A DNA stretch of 64,000 nucleotides from Morchella semilibera (taxonomy: Eukaryota; Ascomycota; Pezizomycetes; Pezizales; Morchellaceae): NCBI GenBank assembly GCA_009192285.1, contig WBVU01000005.1, positions 1,248,768 to 1,312,767 on the forward strand, in the 5' to 3' direction. Positions 44,415 through 57,446 of this stretch are shown here, one piece after another. The position numbers and the translations under genes were made by a program. The notes under the pieces are model-generated. The model did not search any database and had not been told where the DNA came from. It saw only the letters and a list, made by a program, of their open reading frames with translations. How positions within the stretch are numbered: position 1 is the stretch's first letter; every line of letters starts with the position of its first letter.

Positions 44415-44806
44415 TGTAAAGGGATATCTCAGAAGTCACTAAGATATGGCTAATGCTAAGCGATAGTTCTGTAGCTTTTAAACTTGTAATATTGTAGACC
44501 GGATTCCGTTCGCTTGAGAGGATGATGATTCCCCTAAGACGGCGAGAATCCTACTAGCTATTTATACATGAAGAACTCCCTTAAACCCGTTAACTCCTCC
44601 CGTAGCAAATTTCCCGCAATGCCTCCGCTACTGCTCCGACTTCCTACGAGGTGGGGTAACCAGGGGTCCACTCATGAGGTGTGGTAGTGGTTGCCGAGTT
44701 ATAACCAAACCCCGCTCCTGGGCGTACGTCACTCTTCCATCGCGCCGTCATACCAGGACAATACCATTGTACTACCAGTACCGCACTTCCAAGCAATCCT
44801 GTAACA
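44415..44806 (-). repeat. 3' LTR (left in window)
   Basis: Matches 51397-51788 along its whole 392 bp with four substitutions and no gap. As the element is on the minus strand, this is its 3' LTR and the polypurine tract lies just to its right. Confidence 0.95.
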
Positions 44807-44809
44807 CTA

Positions 44810-44820
44810 CTCCCCCTTCC
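44810..44820 (-). other. Polypurine tract
   Basis: GGAAGGGGGAG on the minus strand, three bases from the 3' LTR, is where plus-strand DNA synthesis would be primed. Confidence 0.7.
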
Positions 44821-44899
44821 AAGCCGTCGTCCTCGACCGTTAAACCCTTCCATGGAAAAAACCCTGTGGGAAAAGCCATGATGAGGGAAGGTATTGGGA

Positions 44900-47800
44900 T
44901 TAATGCTCTGTCAACCGTCGCTGCCTCTTAGTCTGCCGTGCTCCGGACTCCGGGGCTACTATGCCTTGACTCCGAGTGCGAGGACGGTTGCTAATAACCG
45001 GTTTGGCGTTTTCGTCAGCCAGTGCCTCTTGGGGCTCTGGTGTTGCCAGCCGTTTGCGGGGTGTTCTGCTTCCTGCTGGGGTCCGCATCTTCACGATAGG
45101 GCCTCAGAAGCATTTCATGGAACACGTTATGAACCTTCCAGTCTGCTGGTAGGTCTAGTCGGTACGCTCGATTACCGACCTTGGCTAGTACTTCGAAGGG
45201 TCCAGTGAACTTGTCTGACCACTTGTTATATCCGCCGAGGTTCCTGGTGTCTAGTAGGACCTTCTGCCCTGGTTCGAACTGCTGCGCTGCGGGACCAGGT
45301 CGTGACGCCATTTTATCGTACGTCTGCTGTAGGGTCTCTCGGGCTAGTTCATGGGCGGCGAGGATCTTGTCCAAGTGGTTATTCCCTTTGGGCATCCAGC
45401 TGCTCAATCTCCACATCCGTAGGCCAGTCTGAGCGAGGGTGAAACCTATAATTGCAATAGAATGGTGACTGCCCGGTAGAGGAGTGTTTGGCGTTGTTGT
45501 AGGCGTATTCGCAGATCGGAAGTAGGTCTCTCCACTTCTTACCTGGGCCGGCCGTAAACGCTCGTAGGTAGGACTCCATATGCTGGTTGGTCCTTTCCGT
45601 CTGACCATCTGTCTGCGGATGGAACGAGGTCGAGAGTCTTCTACGAATCCCTAGTCGCTCTGTTATCGCGGTCCAGAAAGCTGACACGAACTGTGTTCCT
45701 CGGTCCGATACTATTGATCGCGGGAGTCCATGAAAGCGCCAGATGTCTTTGACGAATGCTTGTGCGGTTTGCTCCGCGTTGATTCCTGTCATTGGGATGA
45801 AGTGCGCCATTTTACTGAAGCGGTCCACTACAACCATGACATTCCGGAAGCTTGACCGCTCCTTGGGCATTTCTACTACAAAATCCATGGAGATGTCGCA
45901 CCAAGGGGTCGTGGCTAACTCTAGGGGCTGTGGAAGAGACATATGTCGTCGTCGTTGTTTGGCTCTTTGGCATATATCGCACGTACTGACATATTTGGCT
46001 ACATCCGTGGTCATTCCTGGCCACCAGTAGTTCCTGTCAATCAATTCCAACGTTTTATCTCTGCCTAGGTGCCCTGCCGTGGGTCGGTCGTGATGGTCTT
46101 CTATGACCTGCTTGACTGCATGCCCAGGCACTACCCAGCGTCCTTCATGAGTCGCTGTATTCTGATCGGGATCCCACTCTGTTGCAGCTTCCCGCAAGAT
46201 AGTCTGCCGGGTCCACAGGTCCTCAGGATCTTCGTTGTCGGGGAGTTCATCCGGAACTATCCTACGAGTCCATCGACCCTCTTCTTCATACCAGTTCTGC
46301 AGAGCCGCAGGCATTCCTACTCCTGGTAAGTGTACCCACTGATCCACTGGACGCACTTCTGATGAGTGATTGCAAAGAATTTCTTCACGGGTTCTATTCC
46401 CGCTTGTGTCCTTCTTGCAAAATGTCCGGGGAGGAGGTTTCTCTCCGCAAAGTGTTCAGGTGAGAGGAGCATTTTTACTGGCTGCTCTCGAACTACTTCC
46501 CCTTCCATAGCGTACTCCGGGCGCCTGGTTAATGCATCAGGTTTCCCGTTCTTGTCGCCTGGTCGAAAGTGGATTTTGAAGTGAAAAAGTGCTATCTTTT
46601 CAGCCCACCGGGCCTGTCTTCTTGACAGCTTCTTGGTCGTTGTGAAGTACTGAAGGTTTTGGTGATCAGAATAGATCTGGATAGGTATGTCCGTACCTTC
46701 CAGCCAATGTCTCCAAGTCAAGAGGCGGAAACTATTGCGAGCATCTCTTTATTATAGATCTCATAGTTGACTTCGGCCTCATTGAACTTGCGAGAGTGGT
46801 AAGCCACCGGATGTAACTTGCCATCTTCGAAACACCTGTGACAGGACCGCAGCCTCTGACCAGTCGCTGGCATCTGTTTCAAGGACAGCCATGCGATGTT
46901 CGTCGTAGTGTCGGAGGATAGGAGCGGTGGTAAATAGCTTTTTAAGCCTCTCGAAAGCATCCTGCTGCTCCCGACCCCACTTCCATACGGCATTCTTCTT
47001 CAGGAGATCTGTCATGGGCTTGCATACCGCAGAATACCCGTAGATGAACCGCCTTAGGAAGTTGGCAAACCCCAAGAAGCATTGAAGCTCCTTCACCTTT
47101 GTGGGTATCAACCACTCTGTGATAGCCTTCACCTTCTCGGGTGAGACCTGGGTACCGCTACCTGATAGCTTGAATCCTAGGAATTCTATCTCCGTTTGGA
47201 ACCAAGCAGTCTTTCTCAGGTTGCCGAATAGGTGGTTTTGTCGTAGCCGCTCCAGCACCCTGCGCACGAGAGCTACATGCTCTTCTCTAGACTTGGAATA
47301 TATCAGGATATCATCCAAGTAAACCACCAGGCCCTGATCTAACAGGTCCTTGAATATGGTATTAACCATAGCCTGGAACGTTGCCGGGCGTTGGTCAAGC
47401 CGAAAGGCATTACTCTATATTCGAAGTGGCCGTATTTGGTCCGGAAAGCTGTCTTCCACTCTTCTCCCTCGGCGATCCTTACTAGGTTGTAACCGTTCTT
47501 GAGATCGATCTTGGTGAAGAAGAGAGTTCCTTTCGTCGAGTCTGCCAGTTCTGTCATGAGAGGCAGTGGGTACCGGTTCTTGACTGTGACGGAGTTTAGC
47601 CGCGGTAGTCGACGCATAACCGTAGTGACCCATCCTGTTTAGGGACGAAGAGGATTGGTGCCGCTGCTGGGCTGGAAGATGGGACAATTTTACCTGCCGC
47701 TAACATCTCGTCCAGGTATTCCCTCAACGCTTTCTGTTCCGGGGTGACAGTGCATAGATAGGACCCCACGGAGGTTGGCTTCCGTCCAAGAGAGGAATCT

Positions 47801-48446
47801 TATGATCCCACTCACTATGTTCCGGCAGGCGTCCTGCTCCTTCAGGGGAGAACACATCTGCGTAGTCTTGGAACTCTTCCGGGATAGCACTAGCGAGAGT
47901 CTCGCTTCCCGTAGATCGTGCCCAGAAAGGGTGTGACTCGAGAGGCATGTCGGGTTCAGGCATGTGTCGTAGGAGTCTGACGACCTTTTCTTGCCAGCCC
48001 TCTTCGTACATGTCTCCTTCTGTCATCATACAACCCTTAATCTGGCACTTGATACTATTGAAGGTAGCCTTATTCTGGCCCCAATGTATCGTAGGTTGGT
48101 GCTCTTCGAGCCATCGATGTGGTATGACGAGATCTTCTCCAGCAAAGGTACCTATTTCACAGGTGACTAACCTGTCGAGGTGACTACCAATGCGGAGTGT
48201 GAGAGGTTGGGTAATGTGGGTACCGGAGTGAGGCATGCGTGAGCCGTCAGCTTGTTTAATGAGCAGGGTTGTGGTGTGGGTCTGAACTGGGATATCGGCC
48301 TGCTTGACACAGTTCCAGGACATAATCCATGTCTCGGTGCCGCTGTCTAGCAAGGCTTGGACAGTGTGGGTGAAGTGTTTGTTGGTCTTGGGGTTGAGCC
48401 AAGAGATTTCTATCTCGAGGCGGGTTTCTCGAGTGATGGTAGTCAT
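44900..48446 (-). pseudogene. pol: Gypsy pol: protease, RT, RNase H, integrase; frameshifted
   Basis: The frame from 48446 to 47724 has the protease site ALLDSGTETW and the linker to RT. RT motifs follow in other frames: [10 protein letters not shown] and [13 protein letters not shown] (47339-47617), then VVYLDDILIYS with the catalytic YLDD (about 47310-47321). RNase H shows [10 protein letters not shown] (46317-46721). Integrase (46356-45379) has a His-His-Cys-Cys zinc finger ending CDICQRAK and a DDE triad set in MDFVVEMP, VSDRGTQFVS and QTERTNQHME. The C-terminal frame (45608-45015) has the FEPGQKVLL...GPFEVL...VFHEMLLRPY module usual after gypsy integrase. The reading frame changes at least five times, so no full polyprotein can be made from this copy as given. 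Confidence 0.9.
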
Positions 48447-48812
48447 TGTGGTAATGGTAAGGAGGATGGTTGATGTTCTTCTCCTTGAGGCGGATGGGGT
48501 CTCTTATATAGCTAAGTGCGGGGTAGCTTTGACACGTCATGCCCAAAGCATACCTTACCCTAGCCACGAGTTCTTACTTTCATTGGCAGTCTCTCCACAG
48601 GGTCGTGGCAAGTCAACAGTGCGCAGTGCATCTACTGTCCGCTATCTGTGTGGCCCCTCTGATTTCTGAACTTCTAGGCTCGAGTCTTGGATTCTGGCAT
48701 TGGCCATTGCTTTCTTGCAATATAGTTTATATAAGAAGATTTTATTTTCGCATCCTTAATTTATCTATAGCACAACAATAAGAAAAACCCATAGGAAATA
48801 TAATAACACAAT
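48447..48812 (-). other. Gap between gag and pol
   Basis: About 366 bp inside the element without a long frame on the element's strand. In most gypsy elements gag and pol overlap or nearly touch, so this spacing is unusual. Pol has its own ATG at 48446. Confidence 0.6.
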
Positions 48813-51249
48813 TTAATCTTCCCCAAGTGCCGTAATCCTGGCCCTAAATGCTTCGCCTTGAGGTCCCAGTTTCTGCCTTTTCTCACTCTCCCCTTCCGGT
48901 TCCTTCGTCCTCGAAGTTTTATCTTCCCTTTTCCTCTTCTTCCCACTTGATCGTTCCGTCCTACTTGCCATCCTGACCTTCGTGGCTGAGTAGCATTCCT
49001 TTGTCCAGTGACCTTCTCTTCCGCACCGAAGACATTTATTTTCCTTGGCCCATTGATCCTTCTCTGTCTGGGTGGCTCCTAAGCTACCTGTCGCTGGGCG
49101 AGGTTTGTGCGGGGAGTCTTCTCGTTCCTTTTTACGGGGACGGGATTCGTCGCGCTCCTTTCTACGGGGGCGGGGTCGCTGGCGTTTGGTCTCTTGGTGC
49201 TTAGGTTCTCGAGCTTCCTGGGGTCTTGCTTGTTCTCTTCCACGCAGAATCTTCTGGCGGACCCTGACTTCAGCATCTTTTCTTCCCACTCTTCGAACCC
49301 ATGCCAACCAATCCGGGAATTCAGATGGTTCTTCAATCGCAGCGGATAATCTTTGTTCCAACGTGGAGTTTATTCCTGTCAGAATCATAGATTTCATGAC
49401 GATTGGACCCACTCGAGCGTCCCACTCAAGGTTTTGCATCTCATTGATGTAATCGTCGATAGGACCAGTTTGACGGAGATTATCCATCTTCTGCTTGGCC
49501 TGTTCTTGGCTGGTGCGATTACCGTACTGGATGCGGAGTTCCTGCTTGAAACGTTCCCAAGTACCGAGCCTAGGTTCTACACTAAGCCTTTCCTTAAAGT
49601 TGCGCCAGAAACTTGCTGCACTCCCGGTGAATTCCAGGGATGCCCAAAGGATTCGAGTCTTATCATCCCAGGTGACTCGGGGTTGAAGGTCCATCAGGAT
49701 CTCCATTCGATCGATCCAGTGGAGGACATCTTCATCGGGTTTGCCAGAGAAGGGGATCTTTGCCTGCTTAGGGGTTTCTCCCTTGCGGCGACTGTGGGGT
49801 ACCGGTGACTGCGTTTCTGCTCGTCGGTGGTGCCTGTCCCGTCTTCTCTCCCGCCTCCTATCATCATAGGAGGAGCTAGATGAGTCCGATGAGCTTGGAC
49901 TATCATCTCTCCTGTGCCTTCTTCTTCCTCTTCCCCCACCATTTCCTCCACCATTTCCTACCGCTCCTTCTCCAGTACAGGCTCCTCCTCCCTCCTACGT
50001 TTACCGTGGATCTTCTGGGTGGTGGAGACGGGGAATTACTCCTCCTCCTGTTGGCTGGGGGTGAGGGTGGCGGTGCCCTTCCTTCTCCTGGGGAATCATT
50101 CTCAGACTCGACCCGTGGCTGTTTTCCCTTAAATGCTTTCAGGGCTACCTTCAGCATTTTCCTCAACTCTGGCTGGATGGCATGGGCAGTGGGGGTAGGC
50201 GCCTTTGGTGGTGGGACTGCCTGTGCTGCTGTCACAGTTGCCGCTAGCCCCTCGGGTAACTCCAGGTTTTTCTCCGCTTGCTGAGCCTGTATGTAGGCTG
50301 CTAGCGCCTGGGTTTGTTGCCGTTGTTGCTCATTCTCGAGGGCCATTTGCCTGAACCTCAGCTCAGTTTCTGCCTGTTGATTTTGCGCATAGGCTTGGAA
50401 CTGGCTGGCCAAAGTACCGAGGGCGGTGGTCATCTGCCCTTGTTGCCCTTCTACTTCCCGGAACTTCCCTTGTAATTCTCCCACCAGTTGTTGTCCGCCT
50501 TGGACTACCTGGCCGTGTTGGTGCTCCCTTGCCCTGGCTTCTGCCTGAAGGGCCAAGCCTGTCTGAGCTGCGAGACCTCTCATGCCCTGAACGATTACCT
50601 CTGTTCGAAGGGGTCGTGGGGTCTCCTGCTCGTAGAATTGCTCTCCGATGGAGGAGGTGCTCGCATAGCTGGCGTCGCTCATATCCCCATCCGAACCAGA
50701 GCGCCTCACTGTAATAGTGGCTTGCCTGGTTGGGGTGTTGAAGGGTCGAGGTCCATGCTGGCGGAGCTCCGGGTGATCCTCTTCGGGTCTCGTTTGCGGA
50801 CCTTCTTCGGGGCTTGGGCTTTGAGAGGGGCTGGCTTCCATAGCTCGGTGGCGGGGGTATCCCTGGCTCGACTGGCTATTGTGGGATGGGCCTGAGCCAT
50901 GGCGGTGTCCCTGTCTCGGACCACGATAGCTTCCGCCATATCTTGGTCTTCCCGCGAGGTTAACGCTAGTGGGAGGGACATCTTTGAAGAATTCGATTGG
51001 GAGGTCGGGGGTGTTAATGCACCAAGGTAGAGGGGTGAACCAAGGTACCGAGTGCGCTAAGCCGTGAGAGTTTTGGCGAAGCGTGATGAGGATGGAGGGG
51101 GTGGAGTTGGGCTCAAGGATACTTTCCTTGAAGGTGGCGATGGTGCGTGCTTCTGCGAAGAAGCCTTGGTGTTGGAGGTAGCCGCAGTAGAGATGTTCTG
51201 CGCTGCCTCGAGGAACGGAAAAGGAGGTTTCACAGGGGAAGCGAAGCAT
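48813..51249 (-). pseudogene. gag: Gypsy gag with zinc knuckle, one frameshift
   Basis: The first frame (51249-49903) has a Pro/Gln-rich and coiled-coil-like part (many Gln/Ala/Glu around residues 230-330). The second (ending 48813) has the retrotransposon gag core (ILWASLEFTGSAASFWRNF) and a CCHC zinc knuckle, CLRCGREGHWTKEC, near its C-terminus. The second frame is open upstream to about 49930, so one indel in the A/G-rich tract at about 49905-49935 separates the two; otherwise gag would be about 800 residues. Gag would package the element RNA in virus-like particles. Confidence 0.85.
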
Positions 51250-51396
51250 GTACTAACCCTCTTGATCACTACTTCTTATACTGAGTGCCCGTGTACTATC
51301 CGTACCTAGCAATCACACAGAGTACTTGAAGTGTTGTCTTTGAGAAGTGTAGTAGGCTCGCTTAGGAGGTGTGCGACCGGATAAGGTACAATATAG

Positions 51397-51788
51397 TGTA
51401 AAGGGATATCTCAGAAGTCACTAAGATATGGCTAATGCTAAGCGATAGTTCTGTAGCTTTTAAACTTGTAATATTGTAGACCAGATTCCGTTCGCTTGAG
51501 AGGATGATGATTCCCCTAAGACGGCGAGAATCCTACTAGCTATTTATACATGAAGAACTCCCTTAAACCCGTTAACTCCTCCCGTAGCAAATTTCCCGCA
51601 ATGCCTCCGCTACTGCTCCGACTTCATACGAGGTGGGGTAACCAGGGGTCCACTCATGAGGTGTGGTAGTGGTTGCCGAGTTATAACCGAACCCCGCTCC
51701 TGGGCGTACATCACTCTTCCATCGCGCCGTCATACCAGGACAATACCATTGTACTACCAGTACCGCACTTCCAAGCAATCCTGTAACA
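51397..51788 (-). repeat. 5' LTR (right in window)
   Basis: Promoter-bearing LTR of the minus-strand element. Differs from the other LTR at four sites (accGg/accAg, cttcCt/cttcAt, ccAaac/ccGaac, tacGtc/tacAtc; left LTR first). Just inside it, the minus strand reads CTATATTGTACC, with no TGG that would mark a usual tRNA primer site. Confidence 0.95.
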
Positions 51789-51793
51789 CTGCC

Positions 51794-54700
51794 TCTATAA
51801 GCCCAATGGCCGGCTCAAAATATGGTCAAAGTATCTCGTATATTCAGGGTTAGGGTTGTAATTAGGACTGAATACTACTAGTATTCACGGCTACAGCCGG
51901 CTCTTGTTATAGTGATATTTCATATAGTGATACTCTCGTTACAAGGACAAGAATCGGCGGCCCCAAAATACCCTTTTACAAGTATCTCTTTACTTCTTAT
52001 AGTTATACTCGCCTTATAAGAATATATTCAGCACAGATTTTTCGGTCCCGACCGTATCCTTATATCGAGAGGTGACTGTATAGACTTTTCTCACCTCCAG
52101 TTGAAGGGAAACTTACACTCGACTCAAGCGTTAGGGTTGACCTTGAATGGCCCTAAAGGGAGGTAGTTAAAGGTGACCGGCGCCATACGTGGAAACCGTG
52201 GGATTTGTAGGCGATTGTAGGGCGAGATTGGACCAACAATTGGGCCGGTGGTACCCGCAGCTTGCTTTAATCTGGACCGCTGTTAGCGACACACAGCTCG
52301 CGATGGCGGAAGTGTGAACCCCTTCAATCATTGCCGGGTGTGGCTGTATATTAAACACAGCAACTTGTGTTCCTGCAGGAATAGTTCATAGGTACATCTT
52401 CGCGATTTTGCTGTTCCGAAGGTGGGAGCAGCTGGATATCTGTCGCCAAGGGGTGTATCGGGAGTATGTGGACCTAGCTTTGTAAATGGTGCGTGTGGTT
52501 ATGCATCGGCGAATGCGGCTAGAATGAATCGGTATATGCATTCTACGATTCACAGACGCAAATGTACAGTATGAAAAAATGGGGTGAAATCACTACCATG
52601 GGACTACGGAATTTAATGACAAATACCGAATTAAACCGGCATTAGAGGAAGTGTACTGTACAAATACCGTATTCTTACCGCATTTCTAGTGTATCAACGG
52701 GAATACCGTGGTGATCCCACCCCTCTTTTTGGTACTGTATCAGTAAGGGATCAGTAAATGTTACACAGATTTTGGAGGATTAATTGAACATGCATTACCC
52801 CCGCCGAAAAAGCGCATGTCTTACCAGTTAGGACATCAATTGATTTAGTACGTACTAAGATGGTCGGCTCTACGGATATCTTAAACGAAGAATTTAACCA
52901 AGTTCAAAATTGAAGGGATGCTAAATGCTACGCCTAGTGATAAGGCTGAAACTTGAACGGTTTCCACACTACTTTCCCAACACCTCCTTGCTGCATTTTT
53001 TCCCTTCCAACCTTGTCCGTTCCTTTGCTTGCCATTTGCGTAGATTTGGTTCGCGTAACCGATGTCGAACAGTGGTGATCGATAATTATAAGTGTGGGAC
53101 GACCTTTGAACGGATACTCTCATAATTCTGGAACCGATCCTCTTGTCCTGTTTCTTTCAAGTGGCCCTAGGGCGACCTCGGCCTTCCTTCTCCTCCTCCC
53201 TGTCTCCTTTGCATGTATCTGCTACCGTAGAAATTGGTATCGCCAGCTGCAAGGGTTGTGGGATATCTCTTGCAGAGTGGTGCCAACAGCTCGCACTCCA
53301 GCTATTTTGCCTCTCTCTCAAAGATAGTAAGATGCCTACCAGGAATAGACTTATGTCTGTCGGAATTGTGTAAAACTTGTGGTTGAGTAGGGTCTTCGTG
53401 TACTGAGGACTCAAAATGTCTTCAAGCGTATTTCCAAGTCTTGTGATTAAAAGTGACATATCACATGCAAACCTACATGCAGACTTGGGACTTTCCGTTT
53501 GGACTTTTCTACTCTAATACCACACACACCTCCGGTGGGACGGATGTTGTCTTTCCGGTCCACCCACACCTTTCGGATAGAAGGGTTCCCGAGCCATGGG
53601 AATAATTCTATAAGAGGGGCTCGTCTCCCCCCTCTTTCGCCTAAGAAGGTCAAGCACTCGCAACTCGACCTCTCTCGACGCTTGCAGTGCTAAACCAACG
53701 ATTCGAACAACCTTTACAAAGCCTTCTCCCCCCCCCTGGGATTCTTCTACTCTTCTCGAACTTACACGGGCACTCTTTTCGCCCCCTCCGACCGAGTTCC
53801 CTGACCACGGAATCCGCTATAGAAAACTACAAGCAGCCAGGATGGCGCGGTAGTCGTGGTAAAGCCCTCAATCTTACAACAAAAAAAACAATCGATGCAT
53901 CTCTACAAAAGCAGACAGCTCTGTGGAACCGAAGACGGCACCTCGCGGCATGGCGCTACGTCTAGGGAGAGATAAGGGGAATCGGCCCCTGATGAGGCAG
54001 TAGCTAGCTTGCTGCCCTTGCGTCACGTCACCTAAGAGTCAGAACGAGGAATCGGGGGGGGAGTCGCCCGCCTAGTATTAACGAATCGAGGGCTCCGGTC
54101 CACCCATGACACGCTTGTAAGACGCTCCCTCCGGTGTACAAATATACCGCGATAGCGCTGCAGTGAAAGTTAAGTATCCGGTACAAGTAACTTCCCCCAC
54201 CTCCACTGGGGTGATCCCGTAAACGCTAATAGACACTGGCGTGTCGCCGGGGATTGGTACCCCGAGCACTGTTGAGTTACCTCGAAACGCGCCGCTTATA
54301 TATAGGAAAAACGGTTAGAACCACTGCCGTTCAGGAAAAAAGTGAGGAAAACAGCGAGAAGCGTGACAACGGGTTGCCTCCAACTTGACATCCCCAGACC
54401 TGCAATACAACCCCACGAGTATTCCATAGCCATGCCTTTTGAAAAGTCTGGATTGGGGGAAATGTATATAAAATCATTGACAGCATGCCAATGAGAATTG
54501 CAGCAGTAGTAAGGAAGGGACTAGGAAGATCATAAATAGTGGTGGATATGGTTTAGAGGCCATAGTATCTATTCTGTAATTTTGTTGTTTAGTTATATTA
54601 CTTCTTTTCATTTTCATTTTCAATTTTGCATTAGGGTTCAGACCAGTTGCCCCCGCTGTTTCTTCACTTTTTTCCTGCTAGGGTGTTGCAAAAAGTGATA

Positions 54701-55060
54701 AGACAAACACACGCGTTCACTTATCAGATTCTGATCACTTACCCACACACCCGAGTACATGCTAAGCCCGAAACAGAGGTTGTGTAACCAAGTGACAACG
54801 CAGTTGATCGCCGAAAAACTTTTTTTCCGCGATCCATTGCAATGCACGTCTTTCTTGTACACCGGTCTATGTCCTAGGTATTCGAAAGTATAGGTGAAAT
54901 CTCTCTCATGCATAAACCTGCGAACTTTATGGCAAATCTAAGTATTCTGGGGACTGCAGCTGCTTACCCGGACGTGTTTACTAAACACACCAAATTTCAG
55001 GCGCCAACCCTTTCGAACACCCAGGACATAGCCAACACTGCTCTTGGCAACCGTCCGGGT
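51794..55060. other. 3.3-kb intergenic, nothing convincing
   Basis: AGGGTTAGGGTT at 51846-51857. Repeated AAATACCG words lie at about 52620-52700. Frames at 52881-53965 are short and overlap on both strands without motifs. Confidence 0.4.
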
Positions 55061-55266
55061 TGGCGACCACAGGGGTGTGGGGATTGTTGATCTATTGCAA
55101 TACCAAAAAGTACTAAAACCGAGCTCCAGATTGATATAATTCAAGATGATGGACTGTTCAATTGAGCTTCATGTAATATTTCAAATTTACTTGTTCTTGC
55201 AAATTTAGCTCAGGCTGTTCTCTGGATAAGAACAAACCAGAAATCCCCACACCCCCGTGGTTGCCA
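55061..55266. mobile_element. Inverted-repeat element, about 206 bp
   Basis: TGGCGACCACAGGGGTGTGG (continuing GGATT) and AATCCCCACACCCCCGTGGT (continuing TGCCA) are inverted copies with two mismatches over 25 bp. No coding sequence inside. Likely a MITE; target duplication not clear. Confidence 0.6.
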
Positions 55267-57446
55267 TGACCCACATGTGAGAGCGTAGTCAGTCAAAATC
55301 AGTGACGCCAAGATTTGTACATACCCCACACGGCGAGATGAACCCCACGGCGAACGAAACCTACATTATTATTGCGCGTACTCTCTTCGTGTATGCATAT
55401 ACACCGAATTTCTGGGTTGATTATAGCCGTACAGGATGTTTGTTTTTTCTATCAACATCTTTGGAGGCTAAAGACTGCAAAGAGGAAAAGATACCCAATG
55501 ATTCGATCTTGCAGAGCATGTCACTCCCGTTAAGCTCATACTAAGAAGTGGTGAAAGTATAGACCTTAGGGCAAAACCGCAAAATTACTTCCCGACATAT
55601 AGAGAAGCTGCTGAAGCTAGGCGGTTGGCGTTTCCTACCCAGATTGGTTTTTACAATGGATGCGACGGAGAGACCTCGATTGCAGACAGGGAATAGGCCG
55701 ACCTGACCTTTGAACGGTTTGAACCTATAGTATGCCTACTCGGTGTAGTACATCTGCCTCCTACCTCTTGCTCCAGTTGGTCTATGTCTGTAGAGGCTGT
55801 AACCACTAAAGCATTGCAATTGGTTCAACAGCAGCATAGTATTGTTTCCTTCATGTATTAAAGCGGAAACAGTGCTTGAAGATCGATCCAAGACCATTGA
55901 TTATGGGGGCAACAATTAGGTTCACTTCTTTTCTCCAAATTTCTCAATTCCCGGACAAATTATCTCGCTTCTTTTTTTCCTACAAAAAAATCTAAGAATA
56001 TCTTCATTCAATAATGGAGGAACGAACTATCATTGAGCAATGATGACTCAGTATATCCCGCGGAAACTGAGGGCTCTTTTCATATTTCTGTTCTCTTAAC
56101 CTCCCCACCTCGGGCTCGAGCTCCATATAAATATACCAGCCTTGCTCCCCCTTTATCAGCGACACAAGGACTTTATCACCGCTCTTCGGCACATCCTGGT
56201 AGAGGGCGCCGGCGCTATCTGTTTTGTAGGTAATAGTTTAGCATTTTCTCATGGATATACGATATTCGTACCTAGGCTTCGGCAACAAAGTGTTTGGTAT
56301 CATTTATCTCAGGGTTAGGGTTTCCTGATACCTGGGAAGATTCCTACCTGGGGAGACACAACCATACATATTTGTGCGTAATATTATATCCAGAAGGGGT
56401 TTGTAGGATTTCTAGATAGTATTTCGTTAATCCTACTAACACCTTTCCTATGGTTTTTGTTAAACTTGCGATCACTGCGACTCACGAGATGTGTAACATA
56501 CCTGGCGGTCTAAAACTGGTATAGAAAGGATTATTCAAATCATTCCTTAAAGATTCCAAGCATTAAGTTTCTTGCGGCCGCGAGTTCAACTTGCACGTTT
56601 CCTTTGTAGGTGACAGGGCCGACGAACCAACTAGAAGGATCCGATCAAAACGGCTGGCTAATGCTTTGCGCGTCACGCTACACCCAAGCTAGACGGACAG
56701 AATGAGGCCTCGAACAGATCAAATTTAGGACCCGTTCGGACCCGTCCCATGTGATGATCTAGCAGTAGTGTGGGGGGATCGAAAGAAGTTTGGCACTAAA
56801 ATGTGATTTGGGCAATTGTTCCCTCCTAGATTACCGACTCCAGCAGGATTGTGGTTTGTGCAAGTACTAACAACACCCAAATGAGACTAGCGCAACCCCC
56901 ACTGCCCGCTGTGTTTTCTGGATTGGGTTCACGAAATTATAGTAAAAGATGGAAAAATAATGGTCTGGGCAGGTCATGATCTTGCATAAGTCTGTATCAC
57001 GTGTCATTTGTGCTCAAATGGAAACAGGAAGGCCCCCAAAAGGCTATCTGCAGTTCTCCCTATTGAGCCAGTGAGCGTTGTGGCGGCCAAATTTAATATG
57101 ATATGTAACAACCAGCCTCAAAATATGGCGGAGCTATTATAAGCGGAGCCGTCTGGTGTCATACTCTACAAAATCTCGTACATGGAGTAGATCGCGATCA
57201 TGGAGACAAAAATAGGTATATTTTCAAAACAAGGCTTTGAGTGTTTCCTTAGCTACTACCATTATTGGGGGATCCGGATACACCGGCTTCAAAACTAGAA
57301 AAGGTAGGACTCCTGGAAATACTCTACATATAATACCTTAACTACATGTACGTTAGTATGATTTGGCGGATTCTATGTAGGTGGGTGTTCGTCGAAAAGA
57401 CCATTGTCCATGTTTTGCAGTACCCTATGTCTCAGAAAATATGAAA
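55267..57446. other. Intergenic, nothing convincing
   Basis: AGGGTTAGGGTT at 56311-56322. No gene with a motif. Confidence 0.4.

Larger units (their letters stand above)
44415..51788 (-). mobile_element. Ty3/gypsy LTR retrotransposon, complete, 7.37 kb
   Basis: Two 392-bp direct LTRs bound a minus-strand gag-pol with the order gag, protease, RT, RNase H, integrase, which is the Ty3/gypsy order. The insertion is flanked by the 5-bp target duplication CTGCC (44410-44414 and 51789-51793). The LTRs start TGTAAA and end TAACA on the plus strand. A purine-rich tract (GGAAGGGGGAG on the minus strand, 44810-44820) lies beside the 3' LTR. No chromodomain is seen at the pol C-terminus. Gag and pol contain frameshifts, so this copy is probably not autonomous. 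Confidence 0.95.

Noticed and set aside
44900-45094. Chromodomain at the pol C-terminus
   Set aside because: The last frame is basic and Pro/Arg-rich, without the aromatic pattern of a chromodomain.
53143-53965. Small plus-strand genes
   Set aside because: Short overlapping frames with no motif, no matching splice signals that join them.
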